Source: Candidatus Contendibacter sp. (lineage in GTDB: Bacteria > Pseudomonadota > Gammaproteobacteria > Competibacterales > Competibacteraceae). Taken from it: a stretch of 64,000 bases of DNA. Made by a program: the position numbers and the translations under genes. Position 1 is the stretch's first letter. Every line of letters begins with the position of its first letter. Positions 9,415 to 18,039 of the stretch are shown here, piece by piece. The stretch is from NCBI GenBank assembly GCA_029624675.1, contig JARSSP010000041.1:62001-126000 (forward strand), written 5' to 3'. The notes beneath the pieces are model-generated. The model was not told the DNA's origin. It saw only the letters and a list, made by a program, of their open reading frames with translations, and searched no databases.

Positions 9415-10512
9415 TCAAGTCGCGAAATCCGAACGCGGGCCATCCCGGCGCAACACGATCCACACCACGACCGGCGCACCCAGCAAGGCGGTCACCGCGT
9501 TCAGGGGTAGAACGGATCGGCTGCCGGGCACGCCGGCCACCAGATCGGCCAGCAAAGCTGCCAAACCACCCATCAGCATCGTCGCCGGCGCCAGAACCCG
9601 GTGATCCGAGGTGCGCAACAGCGCGCGGCACAGGTGAGGAATCGCCACACCGAGAAAGGCGATGGGACCGCAGAACGCCGTGACCGCCCCGGCCAGCACC
9701 GACGTGCCGGCGATGAGCCAGAACCGGACGCGCCGGACGTTGACGCCCATGCTGCGCGCGTAGGCTTCGCCCAGCAGCAGGGCGTTGAGCGGCTTGGTCA
9801 ACAGCCCGGCCAGCAGCAGGCCACCGCCGATCACCGGGGCCAGAATCGCCAATTGCCGCCCGGTGACGCCGCCGAAACTGCCGAAGGTCCAACTGATGTA
9901 GGCTTGAATCTGCTCCGGGACGCTGAAATAGATCAGGATGCTGACCACCGCGCCGGTGGCGTAGCCCAGCATCAGGCCGAGAATGAGCAGGGTCATGGCG
10001 TGGCGCAGCCAGCGGGCGGCGACGATGACCAGCCCGGTGACGAGGCCGGCGCCGGCGATGGCGGCGGCGATCAGGCTCAGATCGCCCAGCAGGCCGACGT
10101 TGGACAGAAAACCGGTGGCGGCGCCGGTGGCCAGCACCACCAGCGCGACACCCAGACTGGCCCCGGCGTTGATGCCGAGGATGTAGGGATCGGCCAGCGG
10201 ATTGCGAAACAGCGTCTGCATTTGCAGACCGCTGACCGCCAGCGCCGCACCGGCCAGCACGGCGGTGAGCGCCTTGGGCAAGCGGAACTCCAGGACGATG
10301 TAGGCCCAACTGGCTTTGCTGGCTTCCCCGCCAGTCAGGACGGCGGCGACATCGCTCAGAGGAATGCGCACCGATCCCAGGGCCAGATTCAGCAAAAACG
10401 CGCCGACCAGCGCCAGCACCAAACCGGCGAGAACGGCCAGACGCCAGCCCTCACTGCGCAACTTGACTTCCGTGCCCGTCGGCGGGAGAGCAGCATCCAT
10501 CACAGCGCTCAT
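9415..10512 (-). CDS. btuC: Corrinoid ABC transporter permease BtuC (FecCD family)
   Basis: The membrane channel subunit of the import system, a FecCD-family permease with about ten hydrophobic helices over 365 residues. Family hallmarks are LRLPRTL-like EFRLPKALTAVLAGAALAVS, then QTLFRNPLADPYILGINAGA, and the C-terminal FCGPIAFLGVAIPHLCR region that contacts the ATPase. The ATG at 10512 overlaps the stop of btuF (ATGA), which decides the start. It works with BtuF outside and BtuD inside to bring corrinoid from periplasm to cytoplasm. Confidence 0.94.
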   Translation of the reverse strand: MSAVMDAALPPTGTEVKLRSEGWRLAVLAGLVLALVGAFLLNLALGSVRIPLSDVAAVLTGGEASKASWAYIVLEFRLPKALTAVLAGAALAVSGLQMQTLFRNPLADPYILGINAGASLGVALVVLATGAATGFLSNVGLLGDLSLIAAAIAGAGLVTGLVIVAARWLRHAMTLLILGLMLGYATGAVVSILIYFSVPEQIQAYISWTFGSFGGVTGRQLAILAPVIGGGLLLAGLLTKPLNALLLGEAYARSMGVNVRRVRFWLIAGTSVLAGAVTAFCGPIAFLGVAIPHLCRALLRTSDHRVLAPATMLMGGLAALLADLVAGVPGSRSVLPLNAVTALLGAPVVVWIVLRRDGPRSDFAT

Positions 10513-11756
10513 GGCAACCACCGGTAATATTTCAGTTGATGCTCGGGCAGGCGGTCGGGATGCAGGATTTTGATCACGTCGGCCAGCACGATGTCGGGTT
10601 CGACGATTCCCAATTCCCAGTAATCGTTGGCCTTGTGCTCGTTCAGGCGGGCGTTTTGGTTGTACACCCGGCCGTCGCGAAACGCCTTGAACGCGCCGTA
10701 GCGTTCGTTGGCGGCGAGCAAATCCGCGCGCTTGAACCAGTCCAGATCGCTGATAAACCAGACCTCCGCGTCGCCGGCCCGCTCGAACACCGCCTCGAAG
10801 CTGAGCGGGATGCTGGCCTGATGGGTATCGTCGGCCCAGAGATAGCGACCGCCGGCATCGGCGACCAGTCGGGCGATGTAGCTGTCACCGCCGGGTACGT
10901 ACCAGACATCGCGATGGAGAAAGCCACCGAAGACCGAGGGTTTTTGCGCGGCGGGCACATCGCGGACTTGAGCGGCAAGCGCTGCGTAGCGTTCCGCCAT
11001 CGCGGCGAAACGGCGCTGGGCCAATCCGTCCCGGTTGAGAAAGGCGGCGGTGAATTTCAGCCACTCGCTGCGGCCCAGCAGGGTTGGCTCCACGTACTCG
11101 GAATTGATCGCCACATTGACGCCGGCATTCCGCAGGAGCGGATGGGTGTTGTACTGCGGCTGGTCGTGGCCCACGGCGGTGACCAGATCGGGGCGTAGAT
11201 CGAGAATCCTTTCGAGATTGACGCTGGGGCCGCGCCCGACTTCGGCCACCTTGCCGGCGGTAATCAATTGACGCGCCGCCGGCGAATAGACGTTCTCGTA
11301 GGAACTGACGGCGACCAGCCGATCCAGTGCCTCCAATAGCTCTAAATGCGGCAAATGGGTGGTGGACAGGATGGCGATGGAGCGGACAGGAATTTGAATG
11401 ACTTGGGCGTCGGCGAAACCTTCGGGAGCTGGCGCGCCGCACTGGACCAGCACGTAGCGGAAGCTTTCCCTGGCGTCTGGCCAGGGCGCGGTCACCGTCA
11501 CGACCTTGTAGTGCTTGAAATACTCCAAGGTAAAGCCCTTGGCGTGAGTCAGCGTGGCTTTTTCCGGGAAGTAGTCGATGGCGGGATCGTAGCGTTCCAG
11601 ACAATCGCCGGTCCGGCTGGCGGTCGGCGGCGCGGCGGGTTCTCCGGCGCGAGCGGCGCCCGCCAGAATCAGGACGCAGAGCAAGCCGAAAGCGATACGG
11701 CGAAGAGCAGGTAAGGTCTGGCGATTCGGGGAGATGATCGGCAGCGGGAGCGTCAT
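10509..11756 (-). CDS. btuF: Periplasmic corrinoid-binding protein (BtuF/FecB-type)
   Basis: A 415-residue periplasmic binding protein that would hand corrinoid to BtuC. It begins with a signal peptide (ALRRIAFGLLCVLILAGAARA, about residues 16-37). The class III binding-protein fold is indicated by RSIAILSTTHLPHLELLEAL and by LERILDLRPDLVTAV in the first lobe, and by the C-terminal lobe with EVWFISDLDWFKRADL and LADVIKILHPDRLPEHQLKY. It is longer than E. coli BtuF (about 266 residues), close to the larger Fe/cobalamin binding proteins of other bacteria. It starts four bases after tonB ends and overlaps btuC. Confidence 0.88.
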   Translation of the reverse strand: MTLPLPIISPNRQTLPALRRIAFGLLCVLILAGAARAGEPAAPPTASRTGDCLERYDPAIDYFPEKATLTHAKGFTLEYFKHYKVVTVTAPWPDARESFRYVLVQCGAPAPEGFADAQVIQIPVRSIAILSTTHLPHLELLEALDRLVAVSSYENVYSPAARQLITAGKVAEVGRGPSVNLERILDLRPDLVTAVGHDQPQYNTHPLLRNAGVNVAINSEYVEPTLLGRSEWLKFTAAFLNRDGLAQRRFAAMAERYAALAAQVRDVPAAQKPSVFGGFLHRDVWYVPGGDSYIARLVADAGGRYLWADDTHQASIPLSFEAVFERAGDAEVWFISDLDWFKRADLLAANERYGAFKAFRDGRVYNQNARLNEHKANDYWELGIVEPDIVLADVIKILHPDRLPEHQLKYYRWLP

Positions 11757-11760
11757 GGCA

Positions 11761-12645
11761 TCAACCTTGTTCCTGTAACTTGAAGGTAATCGGTACGTTC
11801 AGCGTGGCGTCCACCGGCTGGCCGGCCCGCTGGGCGGGACGAAACCGCCAGCGTTTGATGGTCGCCAGGGCGGCCTCGTCCAACACGGCGTAGCCGCTGC
11901 TGCGTTCGATGCTGGCGGCGGCCACCGCGCCCGAGGACAACACCTGAATGCGGATGACGACCCGGCCCTCGTGCCCCAGACGACGCGCGAAAGCGGGATA
12001 GGTCGGCTTGGGCTGATACGCGGGCGTCGGCTGACTGTCGCCCGCGTCACGTCCATCTGGCGCGATCCCCTGAAGCCCCGAACCCGACCCGACCTTGGCT
12101 TGTGCGGTACCACTATTCGCCCCCATCCCCAGACCGGTTGGACTCATCATCGAACCTTGCGACGATAGGGTCGTCGTCGTTGCGCCCGCTTCGCGCCATT
12201 GAGGGGTCGGCGTGGAGCGTGCGAGCGGTTTTGGCGGCGGCTTGGTCGCCAGCGCGGGTTTTGGCCGGGGTTCCGCTTTGGGTTTCGGCTTTGGCTCCGT
12301 TTTCGGCTTGGGTTTGGGTTCCGGCTTTGGCTCCGGCTTGGAAGGCGCGAGGGCGACGGCGGCGGGAGGCAACGGCGGCGGGAGCGGCGGCGCGACCTCG
12401 GGCGCCATCGCCGGCGCGGCTGCGGGTGGAGCCTCGGACGCCGACGGAGTCCCGGACGCTCCCGGCGCGGCAGCGGCGGCGGATGGCGCTGATCCAGTCG
12501 GGATCAGCGTCACGGTCACGGGCAACGGCTTCGGCGGCGTGGGCGGCGATGGTACGGCCAACGCCAGCACTAAACCCGCGACACTCAGATGCGCGAGCGC
12601 CGACAAACCCGCCATTACGGTCTGCTGGCTGAAGGTAGGGCGCAT
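11761..12645 (-). CDS. tonB: TonB energy-transducing protein
   Basis: TonB carries energy from the ExbB-ExbD motor across the periplasm to outer-membrane receptors. The 294-residue protein has one N-terminal membrane anchor (about residues 12-29, LSALAHLSVAGLVLALAVP), an Ala/Pro-rich stretch, a Pro-Lys-Glu spacer (about 100-145, repeats of KPEPKPKP type), and a C-terminal TonB domain (about 205-294, YPAFARRLGHEGRVVIRI then RWRFRPAQRAGQPVDATLNV). It lies inside the B12 operon right after exbD, so it is likely dedicated to the BtuB encoded at 13786-15846. Confidence 0.94.
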   Translation of the reverse strand: MRPTFSQQTVMAGLSALAHLSVAGLVLALAVPSPPTPPKPLPVTVTLIPTGSAPSAAAAAPGASGTPSASEAPPAAAPAMAPEVAPPLPPPLPPAAVALAPSKPEPKPEPKPKPKTEPKPKPKAEPRPKPALATKPPPKPLARSTPTPQWREAGATTTTLSSQGSMMSPTGLGMGANSGTAQAKVGSGSGLQGIAPDGRDAGDSQPTPAYQPKPTYPAFARRLGHEGRVVIRIQVLSSGAVAAASIERSSGYAVLDEAALATIKRWRFRPAQRAGQPVDATLNVPITFKLQEQG

Positions 12646-12659
12646 GATCGCCGCCGCTC

Positions 12660-13085
12660 TCAGGGTGTTCTGGATTCGGTGATAAACCCGATCCGGGTGA
12701 GGCCGGTGCGCTGCGCGGCGGCCATGACCTCGGCCAAGCGCTGATAGGGCGTGCTTTTGTCGGCGTGCAAATGCAGTTCCGGCTTGGGTTCACCACGCGC
12801 CGCTTCCTGCAAGCGCAGTTCGAGATCGGCTTGACTCAAAGGGACGCCATTCCAGAACAGTTGCCCGTCCGCGTTGATACCCAATTCCACCGGCGCGGGG
12901 TTCGCCGCCGTCGATGGCGCATTGGCGTCCGTTTCGGGCAGATCGACGGCCAAGCTGTGGGTGATGAGCGGCAAGGTGATCATGAAAATCACCAGCAGCA
13001 CTAGCATCACGTCGACCAGAGGGGTGGTATTGATCTCGGCCACGGGTTGCGCGTGGCGGCCGTGTTGAAAGCTGCCGAACGCCAT
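12660..13085 (-). CDS. exbD: Biopolymer transport protein ExbD
   Basis: The proton-translocating partner of ExbB. This 141-residue protein has a short cytoplasmic start (MAFGSFQHGRHAQPVAEINT), one membrane helix at about residues 22-43 with the key aspartate at position 25 (TPLVDVMLVLLVIF), matching Asp25 of E. coli ExbD, and a periplasmic domain with the ELHLHADKSTPYQRLAEVM segment common to the family. The start at ATG 13085 overlaps the exbB stop by one base (TGATG); the in-frame upstream start would lie inside exbB. Confidence 0.94.
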   Translation of the reverse strand: MAFGSFQHGRHAQPVAEINTTPLVDVMLVLLVIFMITLPLITHSLAVDLPETDANAPSTAANPAPVELGINADGQLFWNGVPLSQADLELRLQEAARGEPKPELHLHADKSTPYQRLAEVMAAAQRTGLTRIGFITESRTP

Positions 13086-13798
13086 CAGCCACGCTCCGTG
13101 CAAGTCGCCAATGCCGCCACGGGTTCATCCGCCGGTGGAGGGGCTGGGTGCGGCGGTGGCTGCATCCCGACGAGCAGGAAGGCGTGGAGGTCATAGGCAA
13201 ACCCATCCAGCTCCAGCAGCCGGAGCCGGTTGGCGCGGGTGAACAGGTTGTAGGCGATCACTGCCGGAATCGCGACCGCCAGTCCCGCGCCGGTCATGAT
13301 CAGCGCCTCGCCCACCGGTCCCGCCACCTGGTCGAGGGTGGCCTGACCGCTGGTTCCGAGGGCCAGCAGGGCGCGGTGGACGCTCCAAACCGTGCCGAAC
13401 AGGCCGACGAAGGGCGCGGTGCTGCCGACCGAAGCCAGCACGGTCAAGCCGTATTCCAGCGCGGCGCTTTCCGCGTCGAGACTCTGCCGCAGAGCGCGGG
13501 TCACGACGCCGTCCAGATCGCCGGGGCGGGACGACCGGGAACAGTGGCGAGCGATCCCAAGCCCGGCGTTCGCCAGGCGTCCCAACGCATGATCGGGGTG
13601 CGCGTCGAGTGTTTCGGCCTGTTCGGGATGCTGCCAGAACCGTTCCAGAAAGCGCCGCTCGGCGTCCCGTTGCCGACGCTTGTATCGGTATTTCAGCAGG
13701 ATCACCGACCAGGTCATGATCGACATGATCAGCAGGATGGCGGCGGTCGCCAGACTGATAGCGTCCGCCTGATCGAGATAAAGGGCTACAGTTTCCAT
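13085..13798 (-). CDS. exbB: Biopolymer transport protein ExbB (MotA/TolQ/ExbB family)
   Basis: ExbB forms the pentameric membrane channel around ExbD and converts proton flow into TonB movement. The 237-residue protein has three hydrophobic helices: about 13-35 (ISLATAAILLIMSIMTWSVI), about 120-145 with LASVGSTAPFVGLFGTVWSV, and about 165-190 (GEALIMTGAGLAVAIPAVIA). The GLFGTVWSV and TGAGLAVAIPA blocks are the family signatures. The gene overlaps the end of btuB by 13 bases and exbD by one, so btuB, exbB and exbD are translationally linked. Confidence 0.95.
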   Translation of the reverse strand: METVALYLDQADAISLATAAILLIMSIMTWSVILLKYRYKRRQRDAERRFLERFWQHPEQAETLDAHPDHALGRLANAGLGIARHCSRSSRPGDLDGVVTRALRQSLDAESAALEYGLTVLASVGSTAPFVGLFGTVWSVHRALLALGTSGQATLDQVAGPVGEALIMTGAGLAVAIPAVIAYNLFTRANRLRLLELDGFAYDLHAFLLVGMQPPPHPAPPPADEPVAALATCTERG

Positions 13799-15846
13799 TC
13801 CAGCCCCGCGATGGCGTAAAGACCGGGTTGTTCGTAGCCGATCTCTTCCACGATGTCCTGATCGAACAGGTTTTCGATCCGAGCATAAACCGTGAACTCC
13901 TTGTTAAGATTGGCTCGACCGAACACCGAGACGCTGGTGTAGCTGTCGGTTTCCTTGTCGCCATTCCAGCGCAAGCGAGGGCCGACGTAATAGACATTGC
14001 CGCCGAGCGAGTAGCGATCCTGTTGATACGTCAAACCCAGGTTGGCCGTGTTGTAGGCCACTTGCACCGTCCGAAATTGCTTGCCGTTTTTCTCGCTCCA
14101 AGAGTCGGTGTAGGTGTAGTTGCCGTTCAAACTCCAGTGTTCGTCGATCCAATAATTGCCGACTAATTCCACACCCTGGCTTTGACCCTTGTCCCGGTTG
14201 ATGTAGGTTCCTCCATAAGTGCCATCCGGATTGACTTGGCCAATGAAAGTGATGATGTCGTCCAGTTGGGTATGCCAATAGGTCAGTTCGAAGTTCAAAC
14301 GTTTACCGAGAAATGCCTGGCGCAGACCCGCCTCGACGGTGCGACCTTCTTCCGGTTGTACGTCTGGATTGCCGTATTTCGGGTCGAACAGTTGAAAAAA
14401 GCTGGGGGCTTTAAAACTCGTGCCGTAATTGGCGTACAGGGTGGTATCGACATCCCTGAAGGTGTAAGACGCCCCGATCTTGCCGGTGGTGTGGTTGCCG
14501 TATGCATCGTCCTGGCCGTAGCGCAGGCCGGCGCGCAGGACCAGGGCATCGTCGAACAAGGTCAATACATCATTGACATAAAAGGAATTGGTATGGTTGT
14601 CAGCGTCGAGATCACCATACAAGCCCCATTTTTTACCCTGCTGACCGTAATACTCGTAGCCGAACAGGATGGTGTTTTTTCCCACCGACAGTTTTGAATC
14701 GAATAGCAGGTTGTAATCGAACTGGAGGTTTTCGTTCTGATTGTAATAGGGTATACCATTGCCCGTGTCGTAGACCGGCACCGGCTCGCCCCGACGGTAA
14801 AAGTTCGTGTAATCGAGCGTGAAATCGTCAGTCGGCGCCGGTACGTATCCCAGCAAACCATCGTCGGCGTCTCGATTGGAATTCTTTTTCCGGGTCCAGC
14901 CGAGCAGCGCTTTCTGGCGCAGGTTGTCGGTCAACTGGTTCTTGACCGTGAGCGCGCCGATGGTTTGCTGGGTTTGGTTGTACTGGTTGGGATCGGGCAA
15001 CTGAAACGCCCACCACGGCGTCGCGGGCGAATCCTTGGCATAGGATTCCCGGAGTTCGGCGTAATTGAAATTGGTGTCCATGTAGAGCACGCTGCCTTCC
15101 ACGGACAGCCAATTGCCCTGTTTGTAGTTCACTTTCAGTTGGGGAGAGAAATTCCGGTAGAACTCGTGATCATGGACCCCATCGCTGTCGATGTAAGCGA
15201 GATTGAGCGAGTAGCCAAAATCGCCCTGCGTACCGCGCAGCGAACCATAGCCCTGTTTCCAGTTCAGGGAACCGTACTCCGCTCCGAGCTCAGGTTGCAT
15301 ACCCGGCAGCGGACCTTTGGTGGTGATGACAATCACGCCCGCGACGCTGTCGGCGCCGTATAAATCGGCCTCGGCGCCGCGCAGAATCTCGATCCGTTCG
15401 ATCAGTTTCGGGTTGATTTGACCGATAAAGTTGCCGACGCCGGACGAGAGTCCCTCATTGATCTTGACCCCGTCCACCACGACCAGGAAATACGCGCTGG
15501 GGAGTCCCCGGGCTTTTGGGTAATTGAATTGACCGGGACCGCCCGCTTTCTTGAATTGGACACCACCCAGTTGGCGTAATATCTCGGTGGTATCCGAAAA
15601 GTTTCTCTCCCTGATCTGCTCCTCGGTAATGATGGTGACTGACTGAGTCGAATATTGAGCCGGCACATCGATTTTCGTCGAAGTGACCATGACTTCCGGC
15701 AGCGTATCGGTTGCGGAATCGGTGTCGAACGCAACGGCCAGCGGCGACGCCAGGCACAGACCGGCTAAGCACAGGCCGGCGCTGTGTCGCGGTAACGTGC
15801 CGAGTTTTAACGATTGAAAATGGACGCGGATAAAACTGAGAGACAT
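13786..15846 (-). CDS. btuB: TonB-dependent outer-membrane corrinoid receptor BtuB
   Basis: A 686-residue outer-membrane receptor that would bind cobalamin or other corrinoids and pass them to BtuF using TonB energy. It has a signal peptide (cleavage near residue 38, LCLASPLAVAF), a TonB-box region (LPEVMVTST, about 48-56), a plug domain (about 55-175, with ILRQLGGVQFKKAGGPG and IERIEILRGAEADLYGADSV) and a beta barrel ending GLYAIAGLEWKL. Substrate is inferred from the cobalamin riboswitch upstream and the btuFCD-cbiZ-cbiB genes downstream. It is the first gene of the operon. Confidence 0.92.
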   Translation of the reverse strand: MSLSFIRVHFQSLKLGTLPRHSAGLCLAGLCLASPLAVAFDTDSATDTLPEVMVTSTKIDVPAQYSTQSVTIITEEQIRERNFSDTTEILRQLGGVQFKKAGGPGQFNYPKARGLPSAYFLVVVDGVKINEGLSSGVGNFIGQINPKLIERIEILRGAEADLYGADSVAGVIVITTKGPLPGMQPELGAEYGSLNWKQGYGSLRGTQGDFGYSLNLAYIDSDGVHDHEFYRNFSPQLKVNYKQGNWLSVEGSVLYMDTNFNYAELRESYAKDSPATPWWAFQLPDPNQYNQTQQTIGALTVKNQLTDNLRQKALLGWTRKKNSNRDADDGLLGYVPAPTDDFTLDYTNFYRRGEPVPVYDTGNGIPYYNQNENLQFDYNLLFDSKLSVGKNTILFGYEYYGQQGKKWGLYGDLDADNHTNSFYVNDVLTLFDDALVLRAGLRYGQDDAYGNHTTGKIGASYTFRDVDTTLYANYGTSFKAPSFFQLFDPKYGNPDVQPEEGRTVEAGLRQAFLGKRLNFELTYWHTQLDDIITFIGQVNPDGTYGGTYINRDKGQSQGVELVGNYWIDEHWSLNGNYTYTDSWSEKNGKQFRTVQVAYNTANLGLTYQQDRYSLGGNVYYVGPRLRWNGDKETDSYTSVSVFGRANLNKEFTVYARIENLFDQDIVEEIGYEQPGLYAIAGLEWKL

Positions 15847-16084
15847 GGACAGACTCCGTTAGCACTTGTCGGAAACAAATGGAAACAGCGTCTGCTAGGC
15901 GCGAGGATAGAAACGGTGGCCCAAAAGGATGGCGAGCGCAGGTTGAGGCCAGCGCGACGGCAGGTTTTGGACATCTGAAAGCAGAAGAATGTCACCGGTC
16001 AACGGACTCTACGCATAGCAACGCACGAGGCGTCACCCAAACGGTAGGCCGCACCCTCGAAACACCCCGTTCAAAGGTAGGTGA

Positions 16085-16275
16085 CGCGGTGACGGCAGGT
16101 CTCCTGGCTCGCGAGTCAGGGCGTTTCGCTCGGCCTTCCCGGTCGTTCAGCGTGACCAGTGGCGTGTGGTGAGCGTCGGCTCGTCGCGTACAGTTGCGGG
16201 GGCAGCCACGGCTTGCGTGCGGGCGTCTCCGAATGGAGGGGTCGCACACCGTGTTCCCTTTTCATCCCACTTGGG
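16085..16275 (-). promoter_or_regulatory. Cobalamin riboswitch upstream of btuB
   Basis: Read on the minus strand, this segment holds the conserved cobalamin riboswitch parts in order: an AAAAGGGAA start near 16262, the GGCTGCCCCCGCAACTGTA-type core near 16190-16210, the CGCCACTGG block near 16150, and the B12 box (GCCAGGAGACCTGCC) at 16094-16108. Adenosylcobalamin binding would switch off btuB and the genes behind it. The leader runs about 240 bases from the box to the btuB start, enough for an expression platform; I could not pick out a clear terminator in it. Confidence 0.95.
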
Positions 16276-16406
16276 GAACCGTCAGATCAAAATGCTACAG
16301 TGCAGCAAACCTGATTGCAACTTGGATCGTCCCTAACTCTTCCGAAACTCTCTGGATTTCTCGGAAAGTCTCGAACTCCAAACAGAGTACCCAGAGACAG
16401 AGAAAA

Positions 16407-16423
16407 ATGCAATCAAGTTGCAT
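16407..16423. promoter_or_regulatory. Inverted repeat, candidate Zur operator before zur
   Basis: The 17-base sequence ATGCAATCAAGTTGCAT is an inverted repeat with ATGCAA/TTGCAT arms and a five-base centre, ending 30 bases before the zur start. A 12-of-17 match lies before hisI (16906-16922), and a half-site (CAAGTTGCAA, reverse strand) lies near 16315-16325. Sharing between zur and the zinc-sparing genes suggests the Zur binding site. The assignment is inference; I did not compare it with a known Zur motif. Confidence 0.5.
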
Positions 16424-16453
16424 ATTATTATCCATTTATGCTTTCATGTCGCT

Positions 16454-16897
16454 ATGAGCGAGGAAGCCGCATCATCCCTCCTGATCACTGAAACCGCCCG
16501 GCAGCGCCTGCAAACGCTGGGTCAACGGGTGACGCCGGCGCGTCTGGCCGTGTTGGCCACGCTGCTGGATTCGCCGAACGCGCTCAGCCATCACGAGGTG
16601 GCGGCCAAGGTGGCGGTCAGCGGCGAGCGCTGCGACCGCGTGACCCTTTATCGCGTGCTGGAATGGCTGGTCGAGCGGGGATTGGCGCACAAGGTGGCGG
16701 GCGAGGATCGATCCTGGCGGTTCGGCGCGATGCTCGACGAGAGCCACGAACACCCGCACTTTCGCTGCCTGTGCTGCGGCAAGGTGCTTTGCCTCGACAC
16801 CTTGCGCCCCGCGCTGATTCTGGGATTACCGACAGGCTACACCATCCAGCGGGCGGAAATCACGATCCAGGGCACTTGCCCGGACTGTTCGCCTTAG
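16454..16897 (+). CDS. zur: Fur-family regulator, probably the zinc-uptake repressor Zur
   Basis: A 147-residue Fur-family repressor. Residues about 15-85 form the winged helix with recognition segment RCDRVTLYRVLEWLVERGL, and the rest is the dimerisation and metal domain with His-rich ESHEHPHFRC, a first CxxC (CLCC) and a final CPDC, which together form the structural zinc site. Assignment to Zur rather than Fur or PerR rests on the genes downstream, which are zinc-sparing paralogues and a COG0523 GTPase, and on the short protein. The ATG at 16454 was chosen because the longer frame adds an unlikely leader overlapping the operator region. It shares its upstream region with the divergent btuB riboswitch promoter. 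Confidence 0.82.
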   Translation: MSEEAASSLLITETARQRLQTLGQRVTPARLAVLATLLDSPNALSHHEVAAKVAVSGERCDRVTLYRVLEWLVERGLAHKVAGEDRSWRFGAMLDESHEHPHFRCLCCGKVLCLDTLRPALILGLPTGYTIQRAEITIQGTCPDCSP

Positions 16898-16905
16898 CGA
16901 TTTTA

Positions 16906-16922
16906 GCGCAATTCAATTGCAT
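16906..16922. promoter_or_regulatory. Second copy of the candidate Zur operator, before hisI
   Basis: The sequence GCGCAATTCAATTGCAT (reverse strand ATGCAATTGAATTGCGC) has the same CGCAA/TTGCA arm layout and five-base centre as the repeat before zur, with 12 identities in 17. It begins nine bases after the zur stop and lies about 85 bases before hisI, so it could control the hisI-dksA-cobW-carbonic anhydrase group separately from zur. Motif sharing is seen; function is inferred. Confidence 0.45.
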
Positions 16923-17008
16923 GAAATAATCGATCCGGCCGATGGCGATGGCTGCCCAGATCCAAAACCCACGCACCGGATCACCCAACGAATCGAAGGA
17001 GGATGGCG

Positions 17009-17506
17009 ATGAATTTTCCAGAGCGGGGCCGCGTTGCCGAAATCGAGGAAGGCAACCGCTTCATGCCCAAGTTCGACGATGCGGGCCTGATCCCCTGCGT
17101 CACGCAAGATGCTGCCACGAGCGAGGTTCTGATGCTCGGCTACATGAATCGGGAAGCGCTGGCGAAGACCATCGAGACCGGATACGCGCATTACTGGTCC
17201 CGATCCCGCCAAACGCTCTGGCGCAAGGGCGAGCAATCCGGTCAAGGCCAGCGCGTCAAGCGGTTGCTCATCGACGACGATCAAGATTGCGTCCTCCTCC
17301 AAGTCGATCTGACCGGCGGCGCGTCCTGTCACGTCGGTTATCGATCCTGCTTTTTTCGGGAACTGCGATACGATTCCGGCAGGACGGATTTCTCGCTGGA
17401 GTTTCTGGAATCGGTGAAAGTCTACGACCCGCTCATCGCTTACGGAACCCCTGTTGGAGAAACCGGACACCCTTCCGATGTCGTTGCCGCTCATCCCGTC
17501 GGATGA
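17009..17506 (+). CDS. hisI: HisI-type phosphoribosyl-AMP cyclohydrolase paralogue (HisI2-like)
   Basis: HisI opens the adenine ring of phosphoribosyl-AMP in histidine synthesis and normally needs zinc. The 165-residue protein keeps the family core ([52 protein letters not shown]). The zinc-binding DCDxD motif reads DDDQDC here, so the usual cysteine between the first two aspartates is replaced, while the other two cysteines remain. Such altered paralogues are known to be made during zinc starvation in other bacteria. The AAGGAGG site favours ATG 17009 over 17003. The gene is not in a his operon but leads the zinc-response group. Confidence 0.85.
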   Translation: MNFPERGRVAEIEEGNRFMPKFDDAGLIPCVTQDAATSEVLMLGYMNREALAKTIETGYAHYWSRSRQTLWRKGEQSGQGQRVKRLLIDDDQDCVLLQVDLTGGASCHVGYRSCFFRELRYDSGRTDFSLEFLESVKVYDPLIAYGTPVGETGHPSDVVAAHPVG

Positions 17507-17597
17507 TCGATTTCCTTCGGAAATCTTTGGCGCGCGGCGTCGAGGAAGGTAGAAGCATCGGCAACGATCCATCGCTGATCTCGCAGAGGAAAACGCC

Positions 17598-18035
17598 ATG
17601 GCTCAACGCAATCCGTTACCGAATTCCCCAGTTCTGGACGAAACTTCGCTGCTGGCGATGTCGGAAGCCGATTACATGAACGCCGCCCAACTCGCCTTCT
17701 TCCGAGCGCGGCTGCTGGCCATGCGCGCGGAACTGGAACGCAACGCCCGGACGACCGAGGAGCATCTGCACGGCGCCATCGCCCTGCCCGATCCCAACGA
17801 CCGCGCCACCGTTGAGGAGGAGCAGGCGCTCGAACTGCGGGTGCGGGACCGGGAACGGAAGCTGCTCAAAAAGATCGGCGAGGCGCTGGCCCGCATCGAA
17901 GACGGCAGCTACGGATTCTGCGAGGAGACCGGCGAGCCGATTGGCCTGCCCCGGCTGCTGGCGCGTCCCACGGCCAGCCTGAGCATCGAGGCGCAGGAAC
18001 TGCGGGAACGGCTGCAAAGCGTGCAAGCCCTCTGA
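17598..18035 (+). CDS. dksA2: DksA-like RNA polymerase regulator without zinc-finger cysteines (DksA2 type)
   Basis: DksA binds in the RNA polymerase secondary channel and, with ppGpp, adjusts transcription. This 145-residue protein has the coiled-coil region (about residues 30-105, FRARLLAMRAELERNA and LRVRDRERKLLKKIGEALAR) and the C-terminal globular part YGFCEETGEPIGLPRLLARP. The four zinc-finger cysteines read Cys, Thr, Ser, Ala here, the same kind of loss as in the zinc-independent DksA2 of Pseudomonas aeruginosa. It is therefore likely a zinc-free stand-in for DksA. It lies four bases before the COG0523 gene. Confidence 0.9.
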   Translation: MAQRNPLPNSPVLDETSLLAMSEADYMNAAQLAFFRARLLAMRAELERNARTTEEHLHGAIALPDPNDRATVEEEQALELRVRDRERKLLKKIGEALARIEDGSYGFCEETGEPIGLPRLLARPTASLSIEAQELRERLQSVQAL

Positions 18036-18039
18036 CCAC

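Noticed and set aside
17009..17506. Reading hisI as the main histidine biosynthesis gene
   Set aside because: Its context is Zur and DksA2 and its zinc motif is altered, which fits a zinc-starvation paralogue better.
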